The notes under the pieces are model-generated. The model did not search any database. It saw only the letters and a list, made by a program, of their open reading frames with translations, and was not told the DNA's origin. Positions 17,554 to 28,723 of a DNA stretch of 64,000 nt are shown here, piece by piece (position 1 is the stretch's first letter; each line of letters starts with the position of its first letter). Origin of the DNA: Microbacteriaceae bacterium. GTDB lineage: Bacteria > Actinomycetota > Actinomycetes > Actinomycetales > Microbacteriaceae. Location: contig JACMNE010000056.1 in the NCBI GenBank assembly GCA_014378715.1, forward strand, positions 1 through 64,000. Direction: 5' to 3'. The translations under genes and the position numbers were made by a program.

Positions 17554-19100
17554 GCCATACGCCGCATGTCGTCATCGTCGGCGGCGGGCACAACGCGCTC
17601 GTCGCCGCCGCCTACCTCGCGCAGGCCGGCCGATCGGTCACCGTGCTCGAGCGGCTGGGCTCGGTCGGCGGCGCCGCCGTCTCCGCGCAGGCCTTCGACG
17701 GCCTCGACGCCCGCCTCTCCCGCTACTCGTACCTCGTCAGCCTGCTGCCCGAGCGCATCATCCGCGAACTGCGCCTCGACATCCGCCTCGCCTCGCGCCG
17801 CTACTCCTCCTACACACCCGACCCCGGCACCGCGCGCGGGCTCCTCGTCGACCACGGGGACCGGGCTGCGACCGAGGCCTCCTTCGCTTCGATCGGGGCG
17901 GCAGCGGATGTCGCGGCCTGGGACGAGTTCTACGCCGGCACGTCCCGGCTCGCGGCCTCCCTGTTCCCCACGGTCTGCGAACCGTTGCCGACCCGCTCTG
18001 AGGCGAGACGCGCGCTCGGCGACGACGATCTCTGGGCGGCGCTCATCGACGATGCGATCGGCCGGCACATCGAGGCGAGCTTCGGCAACGACCTCGTGCG
18101 CGGGGTCGCGCTCACCGACGGGCTGATCGGCACCTTCGCCGGCGCCCATGACCTCGCCGCCAACCGCTGCTTCCTCTATCACGTGATCGGAGGCGGCACC
18201 GGGGACTGGAAAGTGCCGGTCGGTGGCATGGGCGCCGTCACCCGGTCGCTCGAGAACGCCGCCCGCGGCGCGGGGGCGCGCTTCGTGACGGGAGCCGAGG
18301 TCGTCGCGGTCACTCCGGACGGCGAGGTCACCTGGCGGGATGCCGATGGCACGGAGCACCGCATCGCCGCCGGGGTGGTGCTCAGCTGCGTCGCCCCGCA
18401 CATGCTCGCCCGCCTGCTCGGCGACACCCCGCCCGAGCGTCCGGAGGGTGCCCAGGTCAAGGTCAACCTGCTCGTCTCCCGGCTGCCCCACCTGCTCGAC
18501 GCGACGATCGACCCCGCGGCGGCCTTCGGCGGGACCTTCCACATCAACGAGACCTACAGCCAGCTGCAATCGGCGTTCGACGCGGCATCCGCTTTCCAGA
18601 TCCCCGACCGGCTTCCGGCCGAGATCTACTGCCACTCCCTGACCGACCCGAGCATCCTGTCGCCGGAGCTCGCCGCGAGCGGCGCCCACACGCTCACGAT
18701 CTTCGGCTTGCACACCCCCGACCGCCTGGTCACGGCCGGCACCAACGACGCCGTGCGCGCCGAGCTGCAGGCGGCGGCGCTCGCCTCGCTCGACAGCGTG
18801 CTCGCCGAGCCCATCGAGGACCTCCTGTTAGCGGATGTCGCCGGTCGCCCCGCCATCGAAACCAAGACGACCCTCGACCTCGAGTTCGCCCTCGGCATGC
18901 CGGGCGGCAACATCTTCCACGGCGAGTTGGCCTGGCCGTTCGTGGAGGACGACGCGGACCTGTCGACCGCGGCGCGGCGCTGGGGTGTGGCGACGCGGCA
19001 TCCGCGGATCCTGCTCTGCGGGTCGGGCGCCCAGCGCGGAGGGGCCGTCAGCGGGATCGGCGGGCACAACGCTGCGATGGCGGTGCTCGAGGGGGCGTAG
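17550..19100 (+). CDS. Phytoene desaturase-like FAD-dependent oxidoreductase
   Basis: HVVIVGGGHNALVAAAYLAQAGRSVTVLERLGSVGGAA dinucleotide-binding motif; C-terminal GAQRGGAVSGIGGHNAA. Confidence 0.85.
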   Translation: MSHTPHVVIVGGGHNALVAAAYLAQAGRSVTVLERLGSVGGAAVSAQAFDGLDARLSRYSYLVSLLPERIIRELRLDIRLASRRYSSYTPDPGTARGLLVDHGDRAATEASFASIGAAADVAAWDEFYAGTSRLAASLFPTVCEPLPTRSEARRALGDDDLWAALIDDAIGRHIEASFGNDLVRGVALTDGLIGTFAGAHDLAANRCFLYHVIGGGTGDWKVPVGGMGAVTRSLENAARGAGARFVTGAEVVAVTPDGEVTWRDADGTEHRIAAGVVLSCVAPHMLARLLGDTPPERPEGAQVKVNLLVSRLPHLLDATIDPAAAFGGTFHINETYSQLQSAFDAASAFQIPDRLPAEIYCHSLTDPSILSPELAASGAHTLTIFGLHTPDRLVTAGTNDAVRAELQAAALASLDSVLAEPIEDLLLADVAGRPAIETKTTLDLEFALGMPGGNIFHGELAWPFVEDDADLSTAARRWGVATRHPRILLCGSGAQRGGAVSGIGGHNAAMAVLEGA

Positions 19101-19108
19101 CGGCCGAC

Positions 19109-19402
19109 TCAGCCGAGCAGGCGGTCGAGGGCGAGGGCGATGCCGAGGAGGGCGGCGACTCCGACGATCGTGACGATGGCCGTGAGCCGGGACCAGGCGC
19201 CACTGGATGGCACCCGGCGGTAGCCGAGCATCGCAATGACGATCGTGATGATCGCCAGTCCCGCGGAGGGGATCGCCACGACGAAGGAGCCGGTGCGGAT
19301 CGCCGTGACCGCGATGAGCAGACTCACGCCCGCGGTCGCGAGTCCGGTGCGCTGCCAGGACAGCACGGTGCGCTCCGGCTGGAGTCCGGGGTCGCGGGTC
19401 AT
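19109..19402 (-). CDS. DUF202-type small membrane protein
   Basis: MTRDPGLQPERTVLSWQRTGLATAGVSLLIAV...; three predicted TM segments. Confidence 0.75.
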   Translation of the reverse strand: MTRDPGLQPERTVLSWQRTGLATAGVSLLIAVTAIRTGSFVVAIPSAGLAIITIVIAMLGYRRVPSSGAWSRLTAIVTIVGVAALLGIALALDRLLG

Positions 19403-19422
19403 GGCTGTATCGGCGACATGCG

Positions 19423-19863
19423 CTAGACGAGCGCGGCGTAGAGCGCGTAGCCGGCGAGCACCAGCGCGACGAGGAAGATACCGCCGGCGAGCCACGGGAG
19501 CACCGACGGGGCGGGGAGTGGGCGGTCGAGGCGGAGGGCGCGTTCGACCCGGCGCCAGGAGAACAGTGCGGAGAGGGCGAGAACGCCCCCGGCGAGGCAG
19601 GCGATCATGGCAACGATGTCGATGAGCACGGGGAGGTCAGCGAAGGTCGCCAGGGTGATGAGGGCGACACCGCCAACGACCAGACCGAGCCCGGTGCGCA
19701 CCCAGGCTAGTGCGGTGCGCTCGTTCGCGAGGGAAAAGCGCACGTCGGGCTCCGAGCCGTCGCGGTAGACGCTCGCCGGACGTCGCACTCGGGGCGCCGG
19801 AACGTCATGCGAGTCGTCGGGCTCTGGGCTGTCGGGCTCTGGGCTGTCGGGAAGGTGCGGCAC
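19423..19863 (-). CDS. YidH/DUF202 family membrane protein
   Basis: VRFSLANERTALAWVRTGLGLVVGGVALITL motif; GTG start at 19863. Confidence 0.78.
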   Translation of the reverse strand: MPHLPDSPEPDSPEPDDSHDVPAPRVRRPASVYRDGSEPDVRFSLANERTALAWVRTGLGLVVGGVALITLATFADLPVLIDIVAMIACLAGGVLALSALFSWRRVERALRLDRPLPAPSVLPWLAGGIFLVALVLAGYALYAALV

Positions 19864-19879
19864 GGTTGCGAGCCTAACC

Positions 19880-20100
19880 CGGACGCACATCGCCGGCGCA
19901 TCAGTCTCGCGGACTGGGTCGACCCCTGGACGGGCGACCCCGCGAGGGGAACCCTGCAGATGACCTGGACCGCCGAGGAGGGGAGCCCGGTCGAGACGGC
20001 GCAGATCATCGCGTGCGACCGCCCGGCTCACGCAGGGTGAGAAGCCGTCGACGATCGGCCCGGGGTGGGAGTTCTCCCTGACCCGGGTCGAGCGAGCAGT
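19880..20100 (+). pseudogene. Possible remnant of an SRPBCC/AHSA1-like gene
   Basis: LADWVDPWTGDPARGTLQMTWTAEEGSPVETAQIIACDRP in one frame, then GEKPSTIGPGWEFSLTRVERA in another; both ends look truncated. Confidence 0.4.
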
Positions 20101-20271
20101 CGTTTCTCCCGCGAGCTCGTGCGCAATGCCCCCTCCCGCGCCACGCCCCTCCCGCGCAGACCCTCCGGTCTGTCGACAGGTCTTGGTGTGTCGACCGACG
20201 GATGGCTAGTCTCGGATTGAGCCGTCGGAGGACGGCGACCACGATCGATTCGGGGATGACGGGGAGTGGAA

Positions 20272-20667
20272 ATGGCTCAGTTCGACCAGTTCGCCAATCA
20301 GGGTGGGGCGGCGGCCTGGGATCCCGCCGAGACAGCCGAAGCTCAGCGCGTCGCCGAGGAACAGCTGCAGAACGCCGACTATTCGGGGGGCCTGCCCGAA
20401 CCGCTCGGCACGGGAGCGAAGGCGCGGGTCATCGACGACGACTACCTCGAGGATGACGACGTGAGCGACTTCAGCGACGACGAACTCGGCGACGCGGAGG
20501 TCGAGGAGCTCGACGATGACAGCAACGACAGCAACAGCAACAGCGACGACTTCGACGACGAGTACACGGATGTCGACGACGACAGCAACGACGACGACAG
20601 CAACGACGACGACAGCAACGACGACGACAGCAACGACGCCGACGTCCCGCGGTCCTCGGACTACTGA
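20272..20667 (+). CDS. Small acidic low-complexity protein with DDDSN repeats
   Basis: MAQFDQFANQGGAAAWDPAETAEAQRVAEEQLQNADYSGGLPEPLG... followed by a D/N/S-rich tail. Confidence 0.65.
   Translation: MAQFDQFANQGGAAAWDPAETAEAQRVAEEQLQNADYSGGLPEPLGTGAKARVIDDDYLEDDDVSDFSDDELGDAEVEELDDDSNDSNSNSDDFDDEYTDVDDDSNDDDSNDDDSNDDDSNDADVPRSSDY
20575..20634 (+). repeat. 15-bp tandem repeat, 4 perfect copies (GACGACGACAGCAAC)
   Basis: Read directly; in-frame inside the acidic ORF. Confidence 0.95.
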
Positions 20668-21425
20668 GACCGCCTCGCGAACACCCCCACGACGATGGTG
20701 GCGTCGAGCGCGGCATCCGCGTCGATCGTCGCCGACAGGCCGGCCCGCTCGAACAGGTCGCGGAGCAGTTCGGACTGGGCGCGGCTCGTCTCGATGAGCA
20801 GGTGCCCGCCGGGTGCGAGCCACGCGCTCACCTCGGCGATCACGCGGCGTTGCACATCGAGCCCGTCGGTGCCGCCGTCGAGGGCGACGCGCGCTTCGTG
20901 CAGGCGCGCCTCCGGCGGCATCATGCCGATCGAATCGGTCGGCACGTAGGGCGCATTCGCGGCGATCACGTCGATGCGGCCGCGCAGTGCGGGAAGCAGC
21001 GGCGCGAACAGGTCGCCCTCGAGCACCTCTCCGCGGATGTTCCGTCGCGCGCACCTCGCCGCTGCCGGGTCGATGTCCGTCGCGACGACCCGGGCGCCGG
21101 GCAGGGCCGCCTCGACCGCGGCGCCGACCGCGCCCGATCCGCAGCAGAGATCGAGCACGACCGGGGCAGCGGATGTCGCGCCATCACGGGCGAGCGCGAT
21201 AGCGGTGCGGGCCAGGAACTCCGTGCGCCGCCGCGGCACGAACACCCCGGGATCGACCGCGACGTGCAATCCGCAGAACTCCGCCCAACCGAGGATGTGC
21301 TCGAGAGGCAGGCCGGACACACGGCGGGCGACCATCGCGTGCAGTTCCGCGGCGGTCGCGGCGGCCTCAATCAGCAGCTGCGCCTCCTCCTCGGCGAAGA
21401 CGCAGCCCGCCGCGCGGAGAGCCAC
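20661..21425 (-). CDS. PrmC/HemK-like N5-glutamine methyltransferase
   Basis: VVLDLCCGSGAVGAAV SAM motif I and VIAANAPYVPTDSI (NPPY-like, here NAPY). Confidence 0.78.
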   Translation of the reverse strand: MALRAAGCVFAEEEAQLLIEAAATAAELHAMVARRVSGLPLEHILGWAEFCGLHVAVDPGVFVPRRRTEFLARTAIALARDGATSAAPVVLDLCCGSGAVGAAVEAALPGARVVATDIDPAAARCARRNIRGEVLEGDLFAPLLPALRGRIDVIAANAPYVPTDSIGMMPPEARLHEARVALDGGTDGLDVQRRVIAEVSAWLAPGGHLLIETSRAQSELLRDLFERAGLSATIDADAALDATIVVGVFARRSQ

Positions 21426-21461
21426 GACGACGACGGGACGGGCGGGATGGGGGATGAGGGC

Positions 21462-22010
21462 TCAGCTCCAGATGCTCGGGGCGTCGGCGCGTGACGGGGG
21501 GACGGCGACATCCGCTGCCCAGGTGGAGAGCCAGCCCGGCAGCTCGACCTCGCTCGGGTCGGCGCCGGTGATGGCGGCGAGCTCGGGGATCGTCACGGTG
21601 CCGCCGGTGCGACGCAGGAACCGGGCGCGGATGAAGCCCCGCGCGAAGAGCTCGCCGGCGACCACGAAGCGCTGCTCGACGTAGAGCGCGCGGTCGTCGT
21701 AGCCGACGATGCGGGTCTCGAGGGTGAACCGCTGCCAGGGCTGGAGGGACTTGCGAAAGCTGATCGTCTCGCTCGCGGCGACCGGATACACGCCCGCCCT
21801 CGCGATCGCCTGCCAGGAGCCGGAGCGCTGCATGAGGTCCATGCGGCCGAGGTCCATGATCGAGAGGTAGACGCCGTTGTTCATGTGTCCGAGCACGTCG
21901 AGGTCGGTCGGCAGCACCCTGAGGTCGAGCCGGCCGACGTCGTGCACGTGGAGCTTCGGGCCGCGGTTGCGGCGCAGCCAAATGAGGAACGTTCGGAGGA
22001 TCATGTGCAC
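21462..22010 (-). CDS. Acyl-CoA thioesterase family protein (hotdog fold)
   Basis: LDVLGHMNNGVYLSIMDLGRMDLM motif. Confidence 0.83.
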   Translation of the reverse strand: MHMILRTFLIWLRRNRGPKLHVHDVGRLDLRVLPTDLDVLGHMNNGVYLSIMDLGRMDLMQRSGSWQAIARAGVYPVAASETISFRKSLQPWQRFTLETRIVGYDDRALYVEQRFVVAGELFARGFIRARFLRRTGGTVTIPELAAITGADPSEVELPGWLSTWAADVAVPPSRADAPSIWS

Positions 22011-22031
22011 CCCGACAGGCTACCCGCGCGG

Positions 22032-22967
22032 TCAGTGAGCGCGGTGGTCCTGGATCGTGATGCGCGGGCCGAAGCGGGGCTTGGCGAACCCGCTGCCCTC
22101 GATGAGACGCATGACCCTCTGGCGGTGGCCGCGCCACGGCTCGAGCAGCTCGAGCATGCCGTCGTCGTCGACCGGCTTGCCGATGAGCGCCCAGCCCACC
22201 GTCGCGGGCAGGTGGTAGTCGCCGACGCTCACCGAGTCGGGGTCGCCGTGCGAGCGCTGGCTGGTCTCGGCGGCGGTCCAGACGCCGACCCCCGGCACAG
22301 AGCGCAGCTTGCGGCTGATCTCCTCGCCGCCGCGGCCCAGTGCGAGAGTGCGTTCGAGTCCCGCGGCGACCGTGGCCGCGGCGAGCGCCGTGCGCGAGCG
22401 CTGCGGGTCGACGCCGGCCCGGTGCCACTCCCACGAGGGGATCCGGCGCCAGGCGACGGCGGTGGGGAACACCCGCATCCCCTCGGGAGCGGGGCCGGGG
22501 GCGGGCTCGCCGTGGGCCAGCACCAGGGCGCGGAACGCCCTCCGCGCCTCGAGGCCGGTGACCTTCTGCTCGAGGATGGCCGCGAGCATCGCCTCGAAGA
22601 CGAGGTTCGTGCGCAGCAGCCGCAGTCCGCGGAGCCGCCGCCGCGCATCGCTCAGGAACGCGTTCGCGCTCACGTCGAAGTCGCCCTCCTCATCGCCGTC
22701 GCCGAGGAGCTCCGGCACATGCGCGATCGCCCACTCGGCGCCGTCGCCCCAGGCATCCGCTTCGATGTGCGCGCCGGTCTGCCGCAGGTGCAGGGTCGCC
22801 GTGCCGAGCGGGGTGCGCAGAGTCTTCCAGACGGATGTCGCGTGGGACCGCATCGTCGGATCCCCCGCGCCCCTCGACAGCGGCCGGAGCGTCTTGGCGA
22901 GGTCGACGGGGATCGCAGGCGCCCACACGCTGCTGCGGGGTGCCGCATTCTCGCCGAGATCCGTCAT
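22032..22967 (-). CDS. DNA-3-methyladenine glycosylase 2 family protein (AlkA-like)
   Basis: HhH region [34 protein letters not shown]. Confidence 0.83.
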   Translation of the reverse strand: MTDLGENAAPRSSVWAPAIPVDLAKTLRPLSRGAGDPTMRSHATSVWKTLRTPLGTATLHLRQTGAHIEADAWGDGAEWAIAHVPELLGDGDEEGDFDVSANAFLSDARRRLRGLRLLRTNLVFEAMLAAILEQKVTGLEARRAFRALVLAHGEPAPGPAPEGMRVFPTAVAWRRIPSWEWHRAGVDPQRSRTALAAATVAAGLERTLALGRGGEEISRKLRSVPGVGVWTAAETSQRSHGDPDSVSVGDYHLPATVGWALIGKPVDDDGMLELLEPWRGHRQRVMRLIEGSGFAKPRFGPRITIQDHRAH

Positions 22968-23031
22968 GCTCCCATTGTCACCCCGGCCACCGACAGGTGA
23001 CCCGTGTACCCCTGCCGCGTACCCTAGTCGG

Positions 23032-23910
23032 GTGGCCATTCCGAAGATCCTCCTGTTCTACGTGTTCACCCAGCTTGCCGACCCGGAGGCGATCCGCCTG
23101 TGGCAGCGCGAGCTCTGCGAGTCGGCGGGGGTGCGCGGGCGCATCGTGATCTCGAAGGACGGGATGAACGGCACGGTCGGCGGTGACCTGCCGGCCGTGA
23201 AGCGGTACCTGCGCCGCACCCGCGAGTACGCACCGTTCGCGAACCTCGATGCGAAGTGGAGCGAGGGCACCGGGGACGACTTCCCGCGGGTCAACGTGAA
23301 GGTGCGCGAGGAGCTCGTGAGCTTCGGCGCTCCCGGCGAGCTGGTGGTCGGTCGCGACGGCGTCGTCGGGGGCGGCACGAGGCTCAGCCCGACCGAGCTG
23401 CACACGCTCACGGCGGAGAAGGACGTGACCTTCTTCGACGGGCGCAACCGCATCGAGGCGGCGATCGGCCACTTCCCGAACGCGGTGATCCCGGATGTCG
23501 ACACCACTCGTGAATTCGTCGCCGAGCTCGACAGTGGACGATACGACCACCTCAAGGACTCCCCCGTCGTGACGTACTGCACGGGCGGCATCCGCTGTGA
23601 AGTGCTGAGCGCCCTGATGGTCGGCCGCGGGTTCACCGAGGTCTACCAGCTCGACGGCGGCATCGCCAGGTATGGCGAGGAGTTCGGCGACAGCGGCCTG
23701 TGGTCGGGATCGCTCTACGTGTTCGACGACAGGCTCTCGGTCGACTTCTCCCCCGACGCCGTCACCGTCGGCCGGTGCGAGCGGTGCGATGCGCCCACCA
23801 ACCGCACGGCGAACTGCGTCGACCCCTCGTGCCGCGCCCAGTTCGTGGTCTGCGACCGGCACGCCGCCGGGGTGACCTGTGCGGAGCACGCCGCGACCGC
23901 ACCCGCGTAA
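23032..23910 (+). CDS. trhO: Rhodanese-like tRNA uridine hydroxylase family protein
   Basis: [62 protein letters not shown] rhodanese loop; GTG start. Confidence 0.85.
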   Translation: MAIPKILLFYVFTQLADPEAIRLWQRELCESAGVRGRIVISKDGMNGTVGGDLPAVKRYLRRTREYAPFANLDAKWSEGTGDDFPRVNVKVREELVSFGAPGELVVGRDGVVGGGTRLSPTELHTLTAEKDVTFFDGRNRIEAAIGHFPNAVIPDVDTTREFVAELDSGRYDHLKDSPVVTYCTGGIRCEVLSALMVGRGFTEVYQLDGGIARYGEEFGDSGLWSGSLYVFDDRLSVDFSPDAVTVGRCERCDAPTNRTANCVDPSCRAQFVVCDRHAAGVTCAEHAATAPA

Positions 23911-23944
23911 CCGGGCTGTCGCGGGCCGGGTCTACGATGTGCCC

Positions 23945-26395
23945 ATGACCGCCCCGTCGCAAGAGAGCCACCGCACCTATCTCGACGTCGTCGACGGGTG
24001 GTGGCGGGCCGCGAACTACCTGTCGGTCGGCCAGATCTACCTGCTGGCCAATCCGCTGCTGCACCGGCCTCTCACGGTGGCCGACACCAAGCCCCGGCTG
24101 CTCGGGCACTGGGGCACCACCCCGGCCCTCAACTTCATCTGGGCGCACCTCAACAGGGTGATCATCAAGCGCGACCTCGACGTGGTCTACATCGCCGGAC
24201 CCGGCCACGGCGGCCCCGGGATCATCGCGAACGCCTGGCTCGACGGCACCTATTCCGAGCTCTACGCGGGGATCACCGACGACGAGGAGGGCATGCGCAA
24301 GCTGTTCCGCCAGTTCTCCTTCCCCGGCGGGATCCCCTCGCACGCCTCCCCGGAGACCCCCGGGTCGATCCACGAGGGCGGGGAGCTCGGCTACTCGGTC
24401 GTGCACGCCTACGGCGCGGCCCTCGACAACCCCGACCTCGTGCTGGCCTGCGTCGTCGGCGACGGGGAGGCCGAGACGGCGACCCTCGCCGCGAGCTGGC
24501 ACCTGAACAAGTTCCTCAACCCCGCCACCGACGGGGTGGTGCTGCCGATCCTCAACCTCAACGGCTACAAGATCGCGAACCCCTCCGTGCTCGCGCGCAT
24601 CCCCGAGGAGGAGCTCCTCGCGCTCTTCCACGGGTACGGCTACTCCCCGCGGATCGTCTCGGGCGGCTTCGACGGCGAGGACCACGCCGCCGTGCACGAG
24701 CGGTTCGCCGCGGTGCTCGACGGGGTGCTCGACGAGATCGCGGCAATCCGGGCGGCCGCCCGTAACGGCGGGAGCGACATCCGCCCTCTCTGGCCCATGA
24801 TCATCCTCAGGACCCCCAAGGGCTGGACCGGCCCGCGCTTCGTCGACGGCCTTCCGGTCGAGAACACCTGGCGCTCGCACCAGGTCCCGCTCGCGAGCGT
24901 GCGGGACACCCCGGAGCACCTCGCCCAGCTCGAGGAGTGGATGCTCAGCTACCGGCCGCGGGAGCTCTTCGACCGCGAGGGGCGGCCTGCGCAGGCCCCC
25001 GCCGCGAATCGCCCGGGCGGCGAGCGGCGGATGAGCGCCAATCCCCACGCCAACGGCGGGGTGCTGCTGCGCGACCTGGCCCTGCCGCCGCTGGGCGACC
25101 ATGCGGTCGACCTCGCTGACGGCCGTGGCGCCCTCGCCGAGCCCACCCGGGTGCTCGGGGGCTGGTTGCGCGACGTGATCTCGGCCAATCCCCTCAACTT
25201 CCGCATCTTCGGTCCCGACGAGACCGCGTCCAACCGGCTCTCCGACGTCTACGAGGTCACGGCGAAGGCCTGGCAGGGGCAGGTGCTGCCGACCGATGAG
25301 CACCTCGCGCACGAGGGGCGAGTCATCGAGATCCTGAGCGAGAACCTCACCCAGGGACTGCTCGAGGGCTACCTGCTCACCGGGCGGCATGGTCTGTTCA
25401 CCTCCTATGAGGCGTTCATCCACGTCGTCGACTCCATGTTCAACCAGTACGCGAAATGGCTGGAGTCGAGCGCGGAGGTGGACTGGCGACATCCACTCGC
25501 CTCATTCACCTACCTGCTGTCGTCGCATGTCTGGCGGCAGGACCACAACGGGTTCTCGCACCAGGACCCCGGGTTCCTCGACCACGTGGTGAACAAGCGG
25601 GCGAACATCGTGCGCGTCTACCTGCCGTTCGACGCGAACTCGCTGCTCGTGACCGGCGAGCACTGCCTCGCCTCGCGCGGCTACATCAACGTGATCGTGG
25701 CCGGCAAGCAGCCCACCGCGAGCCTGCTGTCGCTCGAGGAGGCGCGCTCGCATGGGCAGCGCGGCGTCGGCATCTGGGAGTGGGCCGGCACCGAGGTCGC
25801 CGGCCGCGAGCCCGACGTCGTCGTCGCCTGCGCAGGCGACGTGCCGACGGTCGAGGCGATGGCGGCCGTGCAGATCCTCCGCGCCGAGATCCCCACTCTG
25901 CGGGTGCGGTTCATCAACGTCGTCGACCTCATGCGGCTCCAGGACAGCACGGAGCACCCGCACGGGCTCACCGACGACGCCTTCGACGAGTTGTTCACCC
26001 GCGACAAGCCGGTGATCTTCGCCTTCCACGGCTACCCGTCGCTGGTGCATCAGCTGACCTACCGGCGCAGGAACCACGCCAACCTGCACGTGCGCGGCTA
26101 CAAGGAGCGCGGCACCACCACGACCCCGTTCGACATGCTGATGCTCAACGACCTCGACCGGTTCCGCCTGGTGATGGACGTCATCCGCCGTGTCCCTGCG
26201 CTCGGCGTGAGCTACGCGGCCCTGTCGCAGCGGATGGACGACGAGCGGATCGCGCACCGCGCGTACACCCGCGAGCACGGGGAGGACATGGCGGATGTCG
26301 CGGGCGTGCAGGGCCTGCCCTTCACCGCGCACGGCGGCGACGGGGCCGAGGCCGAGAGCCGGGACGCCGACAGCACCGGGGGCGACAATGTCTGA
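23945..26395 (+). CDS. Phosphoketolase family protein
   Basis: [85 protein letters not shown]. Confidence 0.93.
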   Translation: MTAPSQESHRTYLDVVDGWWRAANYLSVGQIYLLANPLLHRPLTVADTKPRLLGHWGTTPALNFIWAHLNRVIIKRDLDVVYIAGPGHGGPGIIANAWLDGTYSELYAGITDDEEGMRKLFRQFSFPGGIPSHASPETPGSIHEGGELGYSVVHAYGAALDNPDLVLACVVGDGEAETATLAASWHLNKFLNPATDGVVLPILNLNGYKIANPSVLARIPEEELLALFHGYGYSPRIVSGGFDGEDHAAVHERFAAVLDGVLDEIAAIRAAARNGGSDIRPLWPMIILRTPKGWTGPRFVDGLPVENTWRSHQVPLASVRDTPEHLAQLEEWMLSYRPRELFDREGRPAQAPAANRPGGERRMSANPHANGGVLLRDLALPPLGDHAVDLADGRGALAEPTRVLGGWLRDVISANPLNFRIFGPDETASNRLSDVYEVTAKAWQGQVLPTDEHLAHEGRVIEILSENLTQGLLEGYLLTGRHGLFTSYEAFIHVVDSMFNQYAKWLESSAEVDWRHPLASFTYLLSSHVWRQDHNGFSHQDPGFLDHVVNKRANIVRVYLPFDANSLLVTGEHCLASRGYINVIVAGKQPTASLLSLEEARSHGQRGVGIWEWAGTEVAGREPDVVVACAGDVPTVEAMAAVQILRAEIPTLRVRFINVVDLMRLQDSTEHPHGLTDDAFDELFTRDKPVIFAFHGYPSLVHQLTYRRRNHANLHVRGYKERGTTTTPFDMLMLNDLDRFRLVMDVIRRVPALGVSYAALSQRMDDERIAHRAYTREHGEDMADVAGVQGLPFTAHGGDGAEAESRDADSTGGDNV

Positions 26396-26431
26396 CCCGC
26401 CGCCGGGAAGCGGCCCTCCGGGCGCACGACA

Positions 26432-26460
26432 GCCCCGCCCCCGGGGGACGGGAGCGGGGC
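26432..26460. terminator. Candidate hairpin terminator between convergent genes
   Basis: GCCCCGC ... GCGGGGC stem with a GC-rich loop; no strong T tract. Confidence 0.4.
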
Positions 26461-26500
26461 CGAGGTAGGGGGTGGGCGGAGCTACTGGTGCTCCGTCTTT

Positions 26501-28123
26501 TTAGTGCTCCGTCGCCTTCTCGGCGCCGTGACCCGTGAGGGACCGAACCTTCATCTCGGCGGCGATACGCGGGTCCTCCTTGCGGGTCGAGGTGACCGAT
26601 CCGAGCCAGCCGAGGAAGAACCCGAACGGGATCGAGACGATGCCGGGGTTGTTCAGCGGGAACCAGGAGAAGTCCACTCCCTCGCCGAACACCGAGGTCG
26701 GTGTGCCGGAGAAGACCGGGGAGAACACGATCAGCAGGATCGTCAGGCCGAGTCCGCCGTACATGCTCCAGACGGCTCCGCGGGTGGTGAAGCCCTTCCA
26801 GAACAGGGAGTACAGGATCGTCGGCAGGTTCGAGCTGGCGGCGACCGCGAAGGCCAGGGCCACGAGGAACGCGATGTTCTGCCCCTGCACTCCGATGCCA
26901 CCGGCGATCGCGAGCAGCCCGATGACGACGACCGTGCGACGGGCGACCCTGACCTCGCCGTCGGCGTCGACCTCGCCCTTCTTGATCACGTTCGCGTAGA
27001 TGTCGTGCGCGAACGAGGCAGCGGCGGTGATCGTGAGTCCCGCGACGACCGCGAGAATCGTAGCGAACGCGACCGCGGAGATGATGCCCATGAGCACCGG
27101 TCCCCCGAGCGCGAGCGCCAGGAGGGGGGCCGCCGAGTTGACCCCGCCCGGGGCGGCGCGGATGATCTCCGGTCCGACGAGAGCGGCGGCGCCGTAACCG
27201 AGGATGAGCGTAAACAGGTAGAACACGCCGATCAGCCAGATGGCCCAGACCACTGAGCGACGCGCCTCACGCGCGGTCGGCACCGTGTAGAAGCGCATCA
27301 GCACGTGGGGCAGGCCGGCGGTCCCGAGCACGAGGGCGATCGCCAGGGAGATGAAGTCGAGCGGATTACCGCCGTACTGCAACCCCGGCGTGAGGATCGC
27401 GGAGGCCGGCACCGAGGTGGACGCCTCCACGGCGCGGTCGAGGATGGCCGAGAAGTTGAAGCCATTGATTGCGAGCACCCAGACCGACATGACTGCGGCG
27501 CCGGTGATGAGCAGCACCGCCTTGACGATCTGAACCCAGGTGGTGCCTTTCATTCCTCCGACCAGAACGTAGACGATCATCAGGATGCCCACGACCGCCA
27601 CCACGATCGACTGGCCGAAGCGATCGGTGATGCCGAGTAGCAGGGCGACGAGTCCGCCGGCGCCCGCCATCTGGGCGAGCAGGTAGAAGAGACAGACCGC
27701 CAGGGTCGTCGTTGCCGCGGCCATGCGTACCGGGCGCTGCTTGAGGCGGAAGGACAGCACGTCGGCCATCGTGAACTTGCCGGTGTTGCGCATGAGCTCG
27801 GCCACGAGGAGCAGGGCGACGAGCCAGGCGACGAGGAATCCGATGGAGTAGAGGAAGCCGTCGTAGCCGTTCACGGCGATGGCGCCGACGATCCCGAGGA
27901 AGGAGGCGGCGGAGAGGTAGTCCCCGGCGATGGCGAAGCCGTTCTGTGGTCCGGTGAAGGAGCGTCCGCCTGCGTAGTAGTCATTGGCGGTCTTGTTGTT
28001 CCTGCCGGAGCGGATGACGATGATCATCGTCAGGACCACGAAGGCGAGGAAGATCGACATGTTGAGGAGGGGGTTGTTCCCCTCGAGGGCCGCGGGAGCG
28101 GCCTTGATGAATCCAGCGATCAC
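26501..28123 (-). CDS. actP: Cation/acetate symporter-like sodium:solute symporter
   Basis: ANDYYAGGRSFTGPQNGFAIAGDYLSAASFLGI; SSS family; followed by a DUF485 partner. Confidence 0.88.
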   Translation of the reverse strand: MIAGFIKAAPAALEGNNPLLNMSIFLAFVVLTMIIVIRSGRNNKTANDYYAGGRSFTGPQNGFAIAGDYLSAASFLGIVGAIAVNGYDGFLYSIGFLVAWLVALLLVAELMRNTGKFTMADVLSFRLKQRPVRMAAATTTLAVCLFYLLAQMAGAGGLVALLLGITDRFGQSIVVAVVGILMIVYVLVGGMKGTTWVQIVKAVLLITGAAVMSVWVLAINGFNFSAILDRAVEASTSVPASAILTPGLQYGGNPLDFISLAIALVLGTAGLPHVLMRFYTVPTAREARRSVVWAIWLIGVFYLFTLILGYGAAALVGPEIIRAAPGGVNSAAPLLALALGGPVLMGIISAVAFATILAVVAGLTITAAASFAHDIYANVIKKGEVDADGEVRVARRTVVVIGLLAIAGGIGVQGQNIAFLVALAFAVAASSNLPTILYSLFWKGFTTRGAVWSMYGGLGLTILLIVFSPVFSGTPTSVFGEGVDFSWFPLNNPGIVSIPFGFFLGWLGSVTSTRKEDPRIAAEMKVRSLTGHGAEKATEH

Positions 28124-28467
28124 TGGGCGTCCTGCCCTTCGAGGTGGCTGCGCAGATCGGCGCCGAGCGGGTCGAGGCGGCGGTTCGCGAACGACACGTA
28201 CCACATGGTGATTCCGAAGGTCGTGACGAATTGGCCGAGGCCCAGGACGATGCCGAGGTTGATGTTGCCGAGCACCTTGATCGCCATGAAATCGGGGGCG
28301 TAGGCGGCGGTGAGGACGAAGGCGAAGTACCAGATCAGGAATCCGGCCGCGATCGGCATCACGAAGTTGTGATGACTGCGTTTGAGCTGTTGGAACTCGG
28401 GGGACTTCTCGACGGCCTCGTAGTCGATCTTCGAGGCGGCGGGTGGATCGGGGACGTGAACACTCAT
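28120..28467 (-). CDS. DUF485 (YjcH-like) membrane protein
   Basis: FQQLKRSHHNFVMPIAAGFLIWYFAFVLTAAYAPDFM; overlaps actP start. Confidence 0.85.
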   Translation of the reverse strand: MSVHVPDPPAASKIDYEAVEKSPEFQQLKRSHHNFVMPIAAGFLIWYFAFVLTAAYAPDFMAIKVLGNINLGIVLGLGQFVTTFGITMWYVSFANRRLDPLGADLRSHLEGQDAQ

Positions 28468-28723
28468 GAGGCTTCCTTGTCTCTGGTGGTACGTGACCGC
28501 ACAGCTCGGCGGGACCGGTCGCCTGTGTATGCAGAAATCGGAATTATCCTGTCACGCCCTCGGCGGATTCGCAATACGGACCGTTCTATGTATACAGGGG
28601 TCCCTGCGTTGGCCGGGTCGCGGCAGCCCCACATCCGCTGCCCTGCGGGGGATCGGGTGGCACCGCCGACGCAGGGGGGCGCGGGGATTAGCGCGGGGCG
28701 CGCGCGACCACGATGATGGTGAC

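Noticed and set aside
19816-19845. 15-bp repeat gtcgggctctgggct as a regulatory element
   Set aside because: Encodes the SPEPDSPEPD N-terminal segment of the DUF202 protein; simple in-frame duplication.
20442-20716. Antisense ORFs rich in Ser/Leu/Arg opposite the acidic protein
   Set aside because: Low-complexity translations of the complementary repeat; no coding signal.
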